DNA of 64,000 nucleotides from NCBI GenBank assembly GCA_947167215.1, contig CAMVHE010000002.1, positions 1 through 64,000 of the forward strand. Reading direction: 5' to 3'. The first letter of the stretch is position 1; the number at the start of each line of letters is the position of its first letter. The notes under the pieces are model-generated. The model saw nothing but the letters and a program-made list of their open reading frames with translations. It had not been told where the DNA came from and ran no database searches. This document shows positions 17,330 through 24,222 of this stretch, piece by piece. A program made the translations under genes and the position numbers. The stretch is from an uncultured Clostridia bacterium (GTDB lineage Bacteria > Bacillota > Clostridia > Christensenellales > Aristaeellaceae).

Positions 17330-18805
17330 ATGGAATATTTGCTGGGAATAGACTTCGGCGGCAGTGCATCGAAAGCGACATTATTGGGAACGGACGGAAA
17401 GGTGTATGCCACTTCGGAGCGGGAATATCCGACGTATTATCCGGAAAACGGCTGGGCGGAACAGGATGTGATGGACAGCTATTCCGCCATGACCGGGAAT
17501 ATCCGGGAGATCCTGGATAAAACCGGCATTTCGCCGGAATCGGTTCTGGCGCTGTGCCTGGATGCCGCTACGCATACGGCGGTGCTGGTCGGAAAAGACG
17601 GAGCTCCGGTGCGCCGTGCCATTTACTGGACGGATACCCGTGCCCACGAGGAAGCGGAAGAACTTCAGAGGAGCATGGGGAGCACCCTGATGCAGACGTG
17701 CTATAACGGCGTATCCAGCCTGTGGACGCTGCCGCAGCTGATGTGGCTCCGCAGACATGAACCGGAAGTCCTGCAGAAGACCTGGAAAATCATGGCCGTG
17801 AAGGATTATGTGCGCTATCTGCTGACCGGGGACGCAGTTACGGACAACATCGAAGCCATGGGGTTCATGCTCTATGACGTAAAAAAGGAAGAATGGAGCG
17901 GCCGTTTCTGTGAACTTGCCGGAATCCGGGCGGAACAGATGCCGGGAGTCGTTGATCCCCTGCAGTTTATGTCTCCGCTGACGAAAAAGGCCCGGCAGGA
18001 TACCGGACTTACGGAACGAACGCAGGTAATTGCCGGAGCAACCGATACCGTGATGGAAGTATATGCGGCTGGGGCAGTGTCCTGCAGGCAGGCTACGGTA
18101 AAACTGGCAACCGCGGGAAGAATCTGTGCAATAACGGACCATGCGGTGGTGGATCCCAGACTGGTGACTTACCGGCATGTGGTGAAAGGGATGTGGTATC
18201 CAGGCACGGCAACCAGGTCCTGTGCAGCCAGCAACCGCTGGTACCGGGATACCTTTGGCGGCACCTACGAGGAAATGAGTGCGGCAGCAGCAGAAGTCGG
18301 CAGAGGCAGTGCGGGGCTCTTCTTTCATCCCTACCTTCAGGGGGAAATCACCCCGTATCTGAATGATAAACTGCGTGCCAGCTTTATCGGTGCGACAGGA
18401 TTCCACACGAAGGCGCATTTCAACAGGGCGGTGCTGGAGGGTGTGGCCTATTCCATGAAGGACTGTTATGAGGTTCTGAAAGAACTGTCCATTGCTCCGG
18501 GAGAAGCCGTTGCCATAGGAGGGGGAGCCAAGTCGCCGCTCTGGCGTCAGATTCTGGCGGATATGCTGAATATACCGCTCCGGAGTGTCCGGAATGTGGA
18601 CAGTTCCCTGGGCAGTGCCATGCTGGCAGGAGTTGCCGCCGGTGTTTTCGCAGATCATGCGGAGGCTGTAAAATGCTGTGTTCATGAGACGGGGGTTACG
18701 ATGCCGGACCCGGAAGGCGTAGCATTTTATGAGGAAGGCTTTGAAATCTACAAGGCAATCGTGAAGGCGCTGACTCCTGTCTACGAGATGTGGGGGAAAA
18801 AATGA
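17330..18805 (+). CDS. FGGY family carbohydrate kinase (xylulokinase-like)
   Basis: 491 residues of the FGGY kinase family, which phosphorylate ketoses and polyols. The N-terminal phosphate loop is LLGIDFGGSASKATLLG; the catalytic Asp region is GATDTVMEVYAAGA, and the ATP site ends in AIGGGAKSPLWRQILADM and SSLGSAMLAGVAAG. GAGGAG eleven bases upstream supports the ATG at 17330. It follows the 12-bp hairpin and overlaps etfB by four bases (ATGA). With the FucI-like isomerase it makes the classical pair that turns an aldose into a ketose phosphate for the class II aldolase. Confidence 0.9.
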   Translation: MEYLLGIDFGGSASKATLLGTDGKVYATSEREYPTYYPENGWAEQDVMDSYSAMTGNIREILDKTGISPESVLALCLDAATHTAVLVGKDGAPVRRAIYWTDTRAHEEAEELQRSMGSTLMQTCYNGVSSLWTLPQLMWLRRHEPEVLQKTWKIMAVKDYVRYLLTGDAVTDNIEAMGFMLYDVKKEEWSGRFCELAGIRAEQMPGVVDPLQFMSPLTKKARQDTGLTERTQVIAGATDTVMEVYAAGAVSCRQATVKLATAGRICAITDHAVVDPRLVTYRHVVKGMWYPGTATRSCAASNRWYRDTFGGTYEEMSAAAAEVGRGSAGLFFHPYLQGEITPYLNDKLRASFIGATGFHTKAHFNRAVLEGVAYSMKDCYEVLKELSIAPGEAVAIGGGAKSPLWRQILADMLNIPLRSVRNVDSSLGSAMLAGVAAGVFADHAEAVKCCVHETGVTMPDPEGVAFYEEGFEIYKAIVKALTPVYEMWGKK

Positions 18806-19560
18806 TAATTCTCGTTTTCGTCAAGCAGGTGCCGGAAATGACGGACGTGCCGATGCAGGACGATTACACGCTGGACCGGGAGCAGGGCGCCCAGATCCTC
18901 AATCCGGCAGATGAATCGGCCCTGGAATGGGCGCTTGCACAGGAAGGAGAGGTGACGGTTGTCAGCATGGGTCCGCCGAGGGCGGAAAACATGCTGCGGG
19001 AATGCCTTTCCCGTGGCGCGGATCATGCAGTACTGCTGTCCGACCCGGCGTTTGCCGGTGCGGATTCCCTGGTGACGGCCAGATGTCTTGCAAGGGCAGC
19101 GGAAGTGCTTTCCCCTTTTGATATCATCTCCTGCGGAAGGCGGTCCCTGGACGGGGAAACCGGGCAGGTGGGGCCGATGGTGGCCTCCCTGCTGGAGCTT
19201 CCCTGCCTGCCGAACCTGGTGTCGGCGGAAAGGAAGGAAGCGGTGGAAGGAATCCAGCTGACAGAGCGGGGAACCTGCCGCTGGCGGTGCACCATGCCGG
19301 CAGTGCTTACTTTCTGTGAATGGAGCTATTCGCTTCGACTGCCGACCATGCAGGGAATGAGGCGCGCCAGAAAGGAAGAGATAACCATCCTGAAAGCAGC
19401 GGACCTGTCGCTTTCCCCATCGGAATGCGGTCTTGCCGCATCCCCGACCCGGGTCGTACGTGCAGAGATGCATGAACCGGGAATCCGACATTGCAGGAAA
19501 ATGTCGCCGGCAGAGCTTGTGCAGACACTGAAGCTGCAGGTTCCGGAGGTGATGGAATGA
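18802..19560 (+). CDS. etfB: Electron transfer flavoprotein beta subunit
   Basis: 252 residues. The N-terminus VFVKQVPEMTDVPM and the segment INPADE-like LNPADESALEWAL are typical, as is the nucleotide-binding GRRSLDGETGQVGPMVA. These residues fit the class of EtfB proteins that accompany FAD-linked dehydrogenases in anaerobes, some of which bifurcate electrons between NADH and ferredoxin. Whether this pair bifurcates cannot be decided from sequence by eye. It overlaps the kinase and EtfA by four bases each. Confidence 0.92.
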   Translation: MIILVFVKQVPEMTDVPMQDDYTLDREQGAQILNPADESALEWALAQEGEVTVVSMGPPRAENMLRECLSRGADHAVLLSDPAFAGADSLVTARCLARAAEVLSPFDIISCGRRSLDGETGQVGPMVASLLELPCLPNLVSAERKEAVEGIQLTERGTCRWRCTMPAVLTFCEWSYSLRLPTMQGMRRARKEEITILKAADLSLSPSECGLAASPTRVVRAEMHEPGIRHCRKMSPAELVQTLKLQVPEVME

Positions 19561-20492
19561 TCATTGCCGTTTATTGCGAGAAGGGGGAAGATACCGGCTA
19601 TGCATTGACTGCAATGGCGAGACAGATGGCTCCGGAAGCATCCGTTGCGGTTGTTGCGGAAGGGGAGGACACTGCAGGCAGGGCACTGGAAAGCGGTGCG
19701 GATGATGCATATGTTCTTCCGGTATTTCCGGATTTCTGCAGGCAGGGCAGCGCAATCGCGCAGACGGTAAAGCGGCTGTCGCCGGATATTGTCCTGTTCC
19801 CTGCTACCCTCCGGGGAAGATTTCTTTCCAGCTGGGTGGCAGCGAAACTCCAGACCGGCCTCACGGCGGACTGCACGAAGCTTTCCCTGACGGAAGAGGG
19901 AATCCTGCTGCAGACACGGCCGGCCTATGGAGGAAACCGGCTTGCGGAGATCGTGTGCCGGGAAAGAAGGCCGCAGATGGCCAGCGTACGGCCGGGAATC
20001 TATCCGGTACCGGAAACCGTCTCCATTCCTGCGAAGAAACCGGTGCCCGTGACCCTGGATGCGCTCCCGGATTTTGTGACCCTGATGGAAGAAACAAGAC
20101 AGCAGCAGGGAGTTTCTCTGCAGAAGGCGAAGGTGATTATTGCCGGAGGCAGGGGAATCGGAGGAAAGGAAGGCTTTGAAGTTCTGCATACGCTGGCGGA
20201 AGCGATGGGAGGAACCGTTGGTGCTTCCAGGAGCGCTGTGGATGCGGGATACATTTCCTATGCGCACCAGATTGGCCAGACCGGGGCAATTGTGCGTCCT
20301 GCCCTGTATATTGCCTTCGGTATCAGCGGGATGATCCAGCACGTGGTGGGGATGCGCAGTTCCGGGATTGTGGTGGCAGTCAATACGGATGAAAGAGCTC
20401 CTGTTTTCCGGGTGGCAGATTATGGCATAGTTGCAGACTGGCGGGAAACCGCAGAAGAAATGATAAAGATCATCAAAGAAAGGAAGCAGTAA
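19557..20492 (+). CDS. etfA: Electron transfer flavoprotein alpha subunit
   Basis: 311 residues, partner of EtfB. The C-terminal FAD domain is clear: AGGRGIGGKEGFE, GASRSAVDAGYISYAHQIGQ, YIAFGISGMIQHVVGM and AVNTDERAPVFRVADYGIV. The N-terminus begins at once with IIAVYCEKGEDTGYAL and lacks the extra ferredoxin domain seen in LctC or CarE of Acetobacterium. The separate Fe-S protein at 16193 may fill that place. The ATG at 19557 overlaps the etfB stop. Confidence 0.92.
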   Translation: MIIAVYCEKGEDTGYALTAMARQMAPEASVAVVAEGEDTAGRALESGADDAYVLPVFPDFCRQGSAIAQTVKRLSPDIVLFPATLRGRFLSSWVAAKLQTGLTADCTKLSLTEEGILLQTRPAYGGNRLAEIVCRERRPQMASVRPGIYPVPETVSIPAKKPVPVTLDALPDFVTLMEETRQQQGVSLQKAKVIIAGGRGIGGKEGFEVLHTLAEAMGGTVGASRSAVDAGYISYAHQIGQTGAIVRPALYIAFGISGMIQHVVGMRSSGIVVAVNTDERAPVFRVADYGIVADWRETAEEMIKIIKERKQ

Positions 20493-20493
20493 A

Positions 20494-21309
20494 ATGAACT
20501 TTAAGAAAACGTATGTTCCTCAGGAAGGGTACACGCCCCTGTGCGAAATCGGGAAGTGTTCACTCAAAAATCTGGAATTCGGAATACTGGAACTGGGATA
20601 CCATGGAAAATACACTTTTGATACCCGGGACCGGGAAGTGGCATTTGTTATTCTTTCCGGGTCTGCGTATTTTTCTGCCAACGGCGTTGATTACGGCAGG
20701 CTGGGCGTCCGGACTACGGTTTTTGCAAGCCCGAAGGCGGAATGCTTTTATGCAGGCAGGGAGACTCAGGTAAACATCTGCAGCGAATTCAAGACGAAGA
20801 TTGCAGTATGTGCCACTCCGATTGACGAGAAGACAGAACCGCAGGCGATTCACCAGGCGGATGTAAGGGTGACGAGACTGGGAGTAAAACCCTGGGAAAG
20901 AGATACTTCGTTTATCGTGGACGGGAACACGCATGCGAAGAAGCTGACCATTGGAGAGGCATATGTGACGCCGGGCAACTGGGCAGGATTCCCACCGCAC
21001 AAACATGACATCGACAATATGCCTGCGGAATGTGTTGCCGAGGAAATCTACTATTTCCTGTTTGATCCTCAGCAGGGATTCGGCGTGCAGTGCCTTTATA
21101 CGGCAGACGGTTCCATTGATGAAGCCTACCGGGTAAAGAATGACGAACTGGTTGAATTCCCGTATGGATATCATACAACCGTCGGGGCGCCCGGATACAA
21201 TACATATTTCCTCTGGCTGATGGCAGGAGACCATCAGGGATTCTGCCGCACCAATGATCCTGCACATGCATGGGTCGCAGCGGTGGAGAACCTGATCAAA
21301 AAGAGCTGA
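20494..21309 (+). CDS. IolB/KduI-like 5-deoxy-glucuronate isomerase
   Basis: 271-residue two-cupin isomerase of the KduI/IolB family; IolB converts 5-deoxy-D-glucuronate to 5-dehydro-2-deoxy-D-gluconate in inositol catabolism. Metal-site residues are visible as H169, H171 (FPPHKHDID), E183/E184 (AEEIYYF) and H227 (PYGYHTTVGAPG), all in the family spacing. It starts one base after the etfA stop. IolB is normally followed by IolC (PfkB) and IolJ (class II aldolase), both of which have family members in this operon, but IolD, IolE and a clear IolG are absent, so the true substrate may be a related uronate or deoxyuronate. Confidence 0.88.
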   Translation: MNFKKTYVPQEGYTPLCEIGKCSLKNLEFGILELGYHGKYTFDTRDREVAFVILSGSAYFSANGVDYGRLGVRTTVFASPKAECFYAGRETQVNICSEFKTKIAVCATPIDEKTEPQAIHQADVRVTRLGVKPWERDTSFIVDGNTHAKKLTIGEAYVTPGNWAGFPPHKHDIDNMPAECVAEEIYYFLFDPQQGFGVQCLYTADGSIDEAYRVKNDELVEFPYGYHTTVGAPGYNTYFLWLMAGDHQGFCRTNDPAHAWVAAVENLIKKS

Positions 21310-21341
21310 TAAGGAATGAGCATCTGATAAGGAATGAGCAT
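21306..21341 (+). repeat. 18-bp tandem duplication at a gene junction
   Basis: CTGATAAGGAATGAGCAT occurs twice head to tail (21306-21323, 21324-21341). The unit carries the IolB stop TGA, an AAGGA ribosome binding site and an ATG, so the duplication provides the signals for the next gene. Confidence 0.9.
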
Positions 21342-21342
21342 A

Positions 21343-22611
21343 ATGAGGGAAATAAAGATCCCCTACGGGAAAGGCTTCCAATATCTGCATATTGAAGAGG
21401 AGAAGTTGCATGCCGTTCTCTGTCCTGAGAAACTCCCGAGGAGTATACGGGAAGAAGACGATATTGTGGAAGAGGCGCTCGCTAATCCGATTGCATCGGC
21501 CCGTCTCCGCGAACTGGTGAAGGGGAAAAACCACATTCTTCTGATTACCAGTGATCACACGAGGCCTGTTCCGAGCAGAATTACCATCCCTCATCTGATG
21601 AAGGAAATCCGGGAGGGCAACCCGCAGGCAGAGGTGATCGTTCTCATCGCAACAGGGATGCACCGCAGGACGACGCAGGAAGAACTTGCTGCAAGATTTG
21701 GGGAGAAGTTCATACGGGAGGAAAAAATCCTGATCCATGATGCCTATGATGAGAGCAGCATGCGTTTCTTCGGGACGCTTCCTTCCGGAGGCGAGCTCTG
21801 GCTCAATGGGAAACTGGCCTGGGCTGACCTGGTAATTGCGGAAGGATTCATTGAACCTCATTTCTTTGCCGGTTTTTCAGGGGGCAGAAAAGCGATCCTG
21901 CCGGGCATTGCCGCAGAAAAAACCGTAAGGTATAACCATAATGCCCGCTTTATTGCCAGCCCGATGGCAAGACAGGGCTCCCTGACGGAAAACCCCATTC
22001 ATCAGGACATGCTCTATGCGGCCAAACAGGCAGGCCTGGCATTCATTCTGAATGTGATCCTGGATGAAGAGAAGCGAATCTGTGCTGCAGTGGCGGGAGA
22101 TCCCGAAAAAGCACATCTTGAGGGATGCCGTATCTGTGAAACCGGCAAACGGCTCACTCCGGTTCCGTCTGAGATCGCAGTCACTTCCAACGGAGGCTAT
22201 CCGCTCGATCAGAATGTCTATCAGTCTGTAAAAGGCATGACCGCAGGTGAAGCATGCGTGAAACCGGGAGGCGTTCTCATTATGAATGCGGCACTGGGAG
22301 ACGGACATGGAGGCGAACATTTCTTCCGATGGTTTGCGGACCGTGCTGATCCGGATGCCGTGATGGACGACATTATCCACGTGGCTCCGGAGGAAACGCA
22401 TTTTGACCAGTGGGAGGCGCAGATTCTGGCGAGAGTTCTGCAAAAGGCATCCTGCATCTTTGTAACCGGCGAAGAAAACCGGGCACTGATTGAACAGATG
22501 CACATGCAGTGGGCACCGGATGCAGATACTGCCCTGTCCGCGGCTTTATCCATCACAGGTCCTGAGAGCAAGGTTACGGTGATTCCGGACGGGGTCGGGG
22601 TGATCTTCTGA
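21343..22611 (+). CDS. LarA-like nickel-dependent 2-hydroxyacid racemase
   Basis: 422 residues of the LarA family, which racemises or epimerises 2-hydroxyacids with the nickel-pincer nucleotide cofactor. All catalytic and cofactor residues known from Lactiplantibacillus LarA are present, one number lower: D71 and R74 in DHTRP, H107 (TGMHRR), H173 (EPHFFAG), the cofactor-bound K183 (GGRKAILPG) and H199 (NHNAR). The second ATG is preferred because AAGGA lies ten bases upstream of it and only one base upstream of 21334. The cofactor makers LarB, LarC and LarE are not in the window. As the operon's penultimate activity it probably adjusts the configuration of the hydroxyacid oxidised by the FAD enzyme. 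Confidence 0.92.
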   Translation: MREIKIPYGKGFQYLHIEEEKLHAVLCPEKLPRSIREEDDIVEEALANPIASARLRELVKGKNHILLITSDHTRPVPSRITIPHLMKEIREGNPQAEVIVLIATGMHRRTTQEELAARFGEKFIREEKILIHDAYDESSMRFFGTLPSGGELWLNGKLAWADLVIAEGFIEPHFFAGFSGGRKAILPGIAAEKTVRYNHNARFIASPMARQGSLTENPIHQDMLYAAKQAGLAFILNVILDEEKRICAAVAGDPEKAHLEGCRICETGKRLTPVPSEIAVTSNGGYPLDQNVYQSVKGMTAGEACVKPGGVLIMNAALGDGHGGEHFFRWFADRADPDAVMDDIIHVAPEETHFDQWEAQILARVLQKASCIFVTGEENRALIEQMHMQWAPDADTALSAALSITGPESKVTVIPDGVGVIF

Positions 22612-22675
22612 ATCTTCCTGATTAAACCCGGAAAGCGCCGTGCATGGTGAAAAATGGCCACAATATCGTGCTGTC

Positions 22676-22724
22676 ATACAAACACAGGGGATCCGCAGTG
22701 CATTGCGGATCCCTGTGTTTGTAT
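22676..22724 (+). terminator. Long stem-loop ending the catabolic operon
   Basis: ATACAAACACAGGG plus GATCCGCA (22676-22697) pairs with TGCGGATC plus CCTGTGTTTGTAT (22704-22724): 21 pairs with a single bulged G and a 6-base loop. There is no clean T tract, only TGTTTGTAT in the right arm, so it may be a terminator or an mRNA-end stabiliser. Confidence 0.6.
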
Positions 22725-22863
22725 GTGGGAAGGAGCGATGGAAGCGGCATATCCGGGGAATCCCGTTGCAGATTTAAGGTGTTTCGCAGATGGCTTTTGT
22801 GATGGCAGACGGAGGATTACAGCAGGCTGTGATGGGCCGGGCAGTGGAAAAAACGAAACAGAC

Positions 22864-22892
22864 TTGACATTCCGGATGTGCGGCATTATCTT
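22864..22892 (+). promoter_or_regulatory. Promoter of the D-2-hydroxyacid dehydrogenase
   Basis: TTGACA (22864-22869), 17-base spacer, TATCTT (22887-22892). No CGATATATT box is present, so this gene is probably not under the same control as the operon. Confidence 0.6.
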
Positions 22893-22981
22893 AAAGACCA
22901 CAATTATGCTTTCAAGGATTATCCTGATCCTGGAAACCTGTGGAAGCAGATTCCTGGATTCCTGCCTGGGAGGAAAACAAT

Positions 22982-23947
22982 ATGAAGATTGTTGTGCTGG
23001 ATGGATACACGGAAAACCCGGGGGATATTTCCTGGGCACCGATTGAAGCTCTGGGGGAAGTTGCGGTATATGACCGTACTGCCTATGCGGAGTCCCCGCT
23101 CATTGCGGAACGCATCGGTGATGCGGACGTTGCCGTGACCAACAAGACGCCCATCAGCAGGGAAACCCTGTCCCGCTGTCCGAATCTCAAAGCGATTGCG
23201 GTGCTGGCGACCGGTTATAACGTGGTGGATACTGCGGCTGCCCGGGAAAAGAATATACCGGTTATGAATGTGCCGGTCTATGGAACCGACAATGTCAGTC
23301 AGTTTGCTATCGGTCTGCTGCTGGAAGCCTGTTCGCACATTGGCGCTCACAGCGACAGCGTTTTTGCCGGCGAATGGAAAGCCAGAGGAGAATTCTGCTA
23401 CTGGAATTCGCCGCTGATCGAGGTTTCCGGAAAAACGGCCGGGATTATCGGACTGGGACGCATCGGCTACAATACTGCGCTTGTCCTCAATGCCCTTCAT
23501 GTTCATGTTCTGGCATATGATAAATATCCCAGTGACCGGGGGCGTGAAGTTGCGGAGTATGTGGATCTGGATACTCTGTTTGCCAGGTCTGACTTTGTTT
23601 TCCTGCATTGCCCGCTTTTCCCGGAAGTGGCAGGGATAATCAACCGCGACAATATTGCAAAAATGAAGGACGGGGTTATTCTCATCAATAACAGCCGCGG
23701 CGGCCTTGTGAATGAGAAGGATCTGGCGGAAGCCCTTAATTCCGGGAAGGTGGCTGCTGCAGCGTTGGATGTTGTTTCCACAGAACCGATCCGGGATGAC
23801 AATCCCCTGCTTTCGGCAAGAAACTGTATCATTACGCCGCACATCTCCTGGGCAACCAGGGAAGCCCGGGAGCGTATCATGCAGACCACTGCGGAGAATA
23901 TTCGCGCCTTCCAGAATGGAAGTCCAGTCAACGTTGTAAACGAATAA
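22982..23947 (+). CDS. D-2-hydroxyacid dehydrogenase
   Basis: 321 residues of the NAD-dependent D-isomer 2-hydroxyacid dehydrogenase family (glycerate/hydroxypyruvate/lactate type). The nucleotide-binding GLGRIG is at 157-162 and the catalytic triad is R239 (NNSRGGLVNE), E268 (STEPI) and H287 (TPHISW). GGAGG nine bases before 22982 fixes the start; 14 further codons upstream are unsupported. It would interconvert a 2-keto acid and a D-2-hydroxyacid, complementing the flavin-linked oxidase and the racemase of the preceding operon. It has its own promoter and terminator. Confidence 0.93.
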   Translation: MKIVVLDGYTENPGDISWAPIEALGEVAVYDRTAYAESPLIAERIGDADVAVTNKTPISRETLSRCPNLKAIAVLATGYNVVDTAAAREKNIPVMNVPVYGTDNVSQFAIGLLLEACSHIGAHSDSVFAGEWKARGEFCYWNSPLIEVSGKTAGIIGLGRIGYNTALVLNALHVHVLAYDKYPSDRGREVAEYVDLDTLFARSDFVFLHCPLFPEVAGIINRDNIAKMKDGVILINNSRGGLVNEKDLAEALNSGKVAAAALDVVSTEPIRDDNPLLSARNCIITPHISWATREARERIMQTTAENIRAFQNGSPVNVVNE

Positions 23948-23968
23948 ACCAAATCAGTTTTATAAAAG

Positions 23969-23997
23969 CGCCTTCATGTCTGCCATGAAGGCGTTTT
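23969..23997 (+). terminator. Terminator after the dehydrogenase
   Basis: Perfect 10-bp stem CGCCTTCATG / CATGAAGGCG, 5-base loop, four T. Confidence 0.88.
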
Positions 23998-24140
23998 CCG
24001 TTATTTCGGGGAGAGCAGCGTTTCACAGATGCGGAGGGAAGAGATGGAAAGCAGAAGCATGTTTCCCGCTGGATAATGCGGTACAGAAGGGAATCCGGAG
24101 AGGAAGACAGTGCAACGGCATCCGGGAGAAATGCGCCCCG

Positions 24141-24175
24141 CAATGCTTGCAAACCTAAGGGCTTCATGTTATGAT
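24141..24175 (+). promoter_or_regulatory. Promoter of the large membrane protein gene
   Basis: TTGCAA (24147-24152), 17-base spacer, TATGAT (24170-24175). The segments CAATGCTTGCAAA and GGGCTTCATG, including most of the spacer, recur at the helicase promoter (27679-27711). Spacer conservation goes beyond what sigma factor needs and hints at a shared regulator or a common origin. Confidence 0.7.
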
Positions 24176-24222
24176 ACACACGCTTTTATCAAAGATTGAA
24201 AGGACTTTTTGCAAAAAAAGTG

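Larger units (their letters stand above)
22612..22981 (+). other. Intergenic stretch between racemase and dehydrogenase
   Basis: 370 bases with a hairpin at 22676-22724 and a promoter at 22864-22892. A 130-codon open frame from 22654 has no ribosome binding site, no recognisable domain and runs through both signals; I do not call it a gene. Confidence 0.6.

Noticed and set aside
11574-18805. Sulfoquinovose pathway
   Set aside because: The PfkB kinase resembles the YihV branch by motif, but no YihS-type isomerase, YihT aldolase or sulfonate exporter is present.
11574-22611. Complete inositol catabolic operon
   Set aside because: Only IolB is clear; IolD (diketo hydrolase) and IolE (dehydratase) are missing, and the isomerase, FGGY kinase, oxidase and Etf genes do not belong to it.
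22654-23046. 130-codon open frame after the LarA gene
   Set aside because: It crosses the long hairpin and the promoter of the next gene and has an unusual composition rich in Cys and Gly without a domain pattern.
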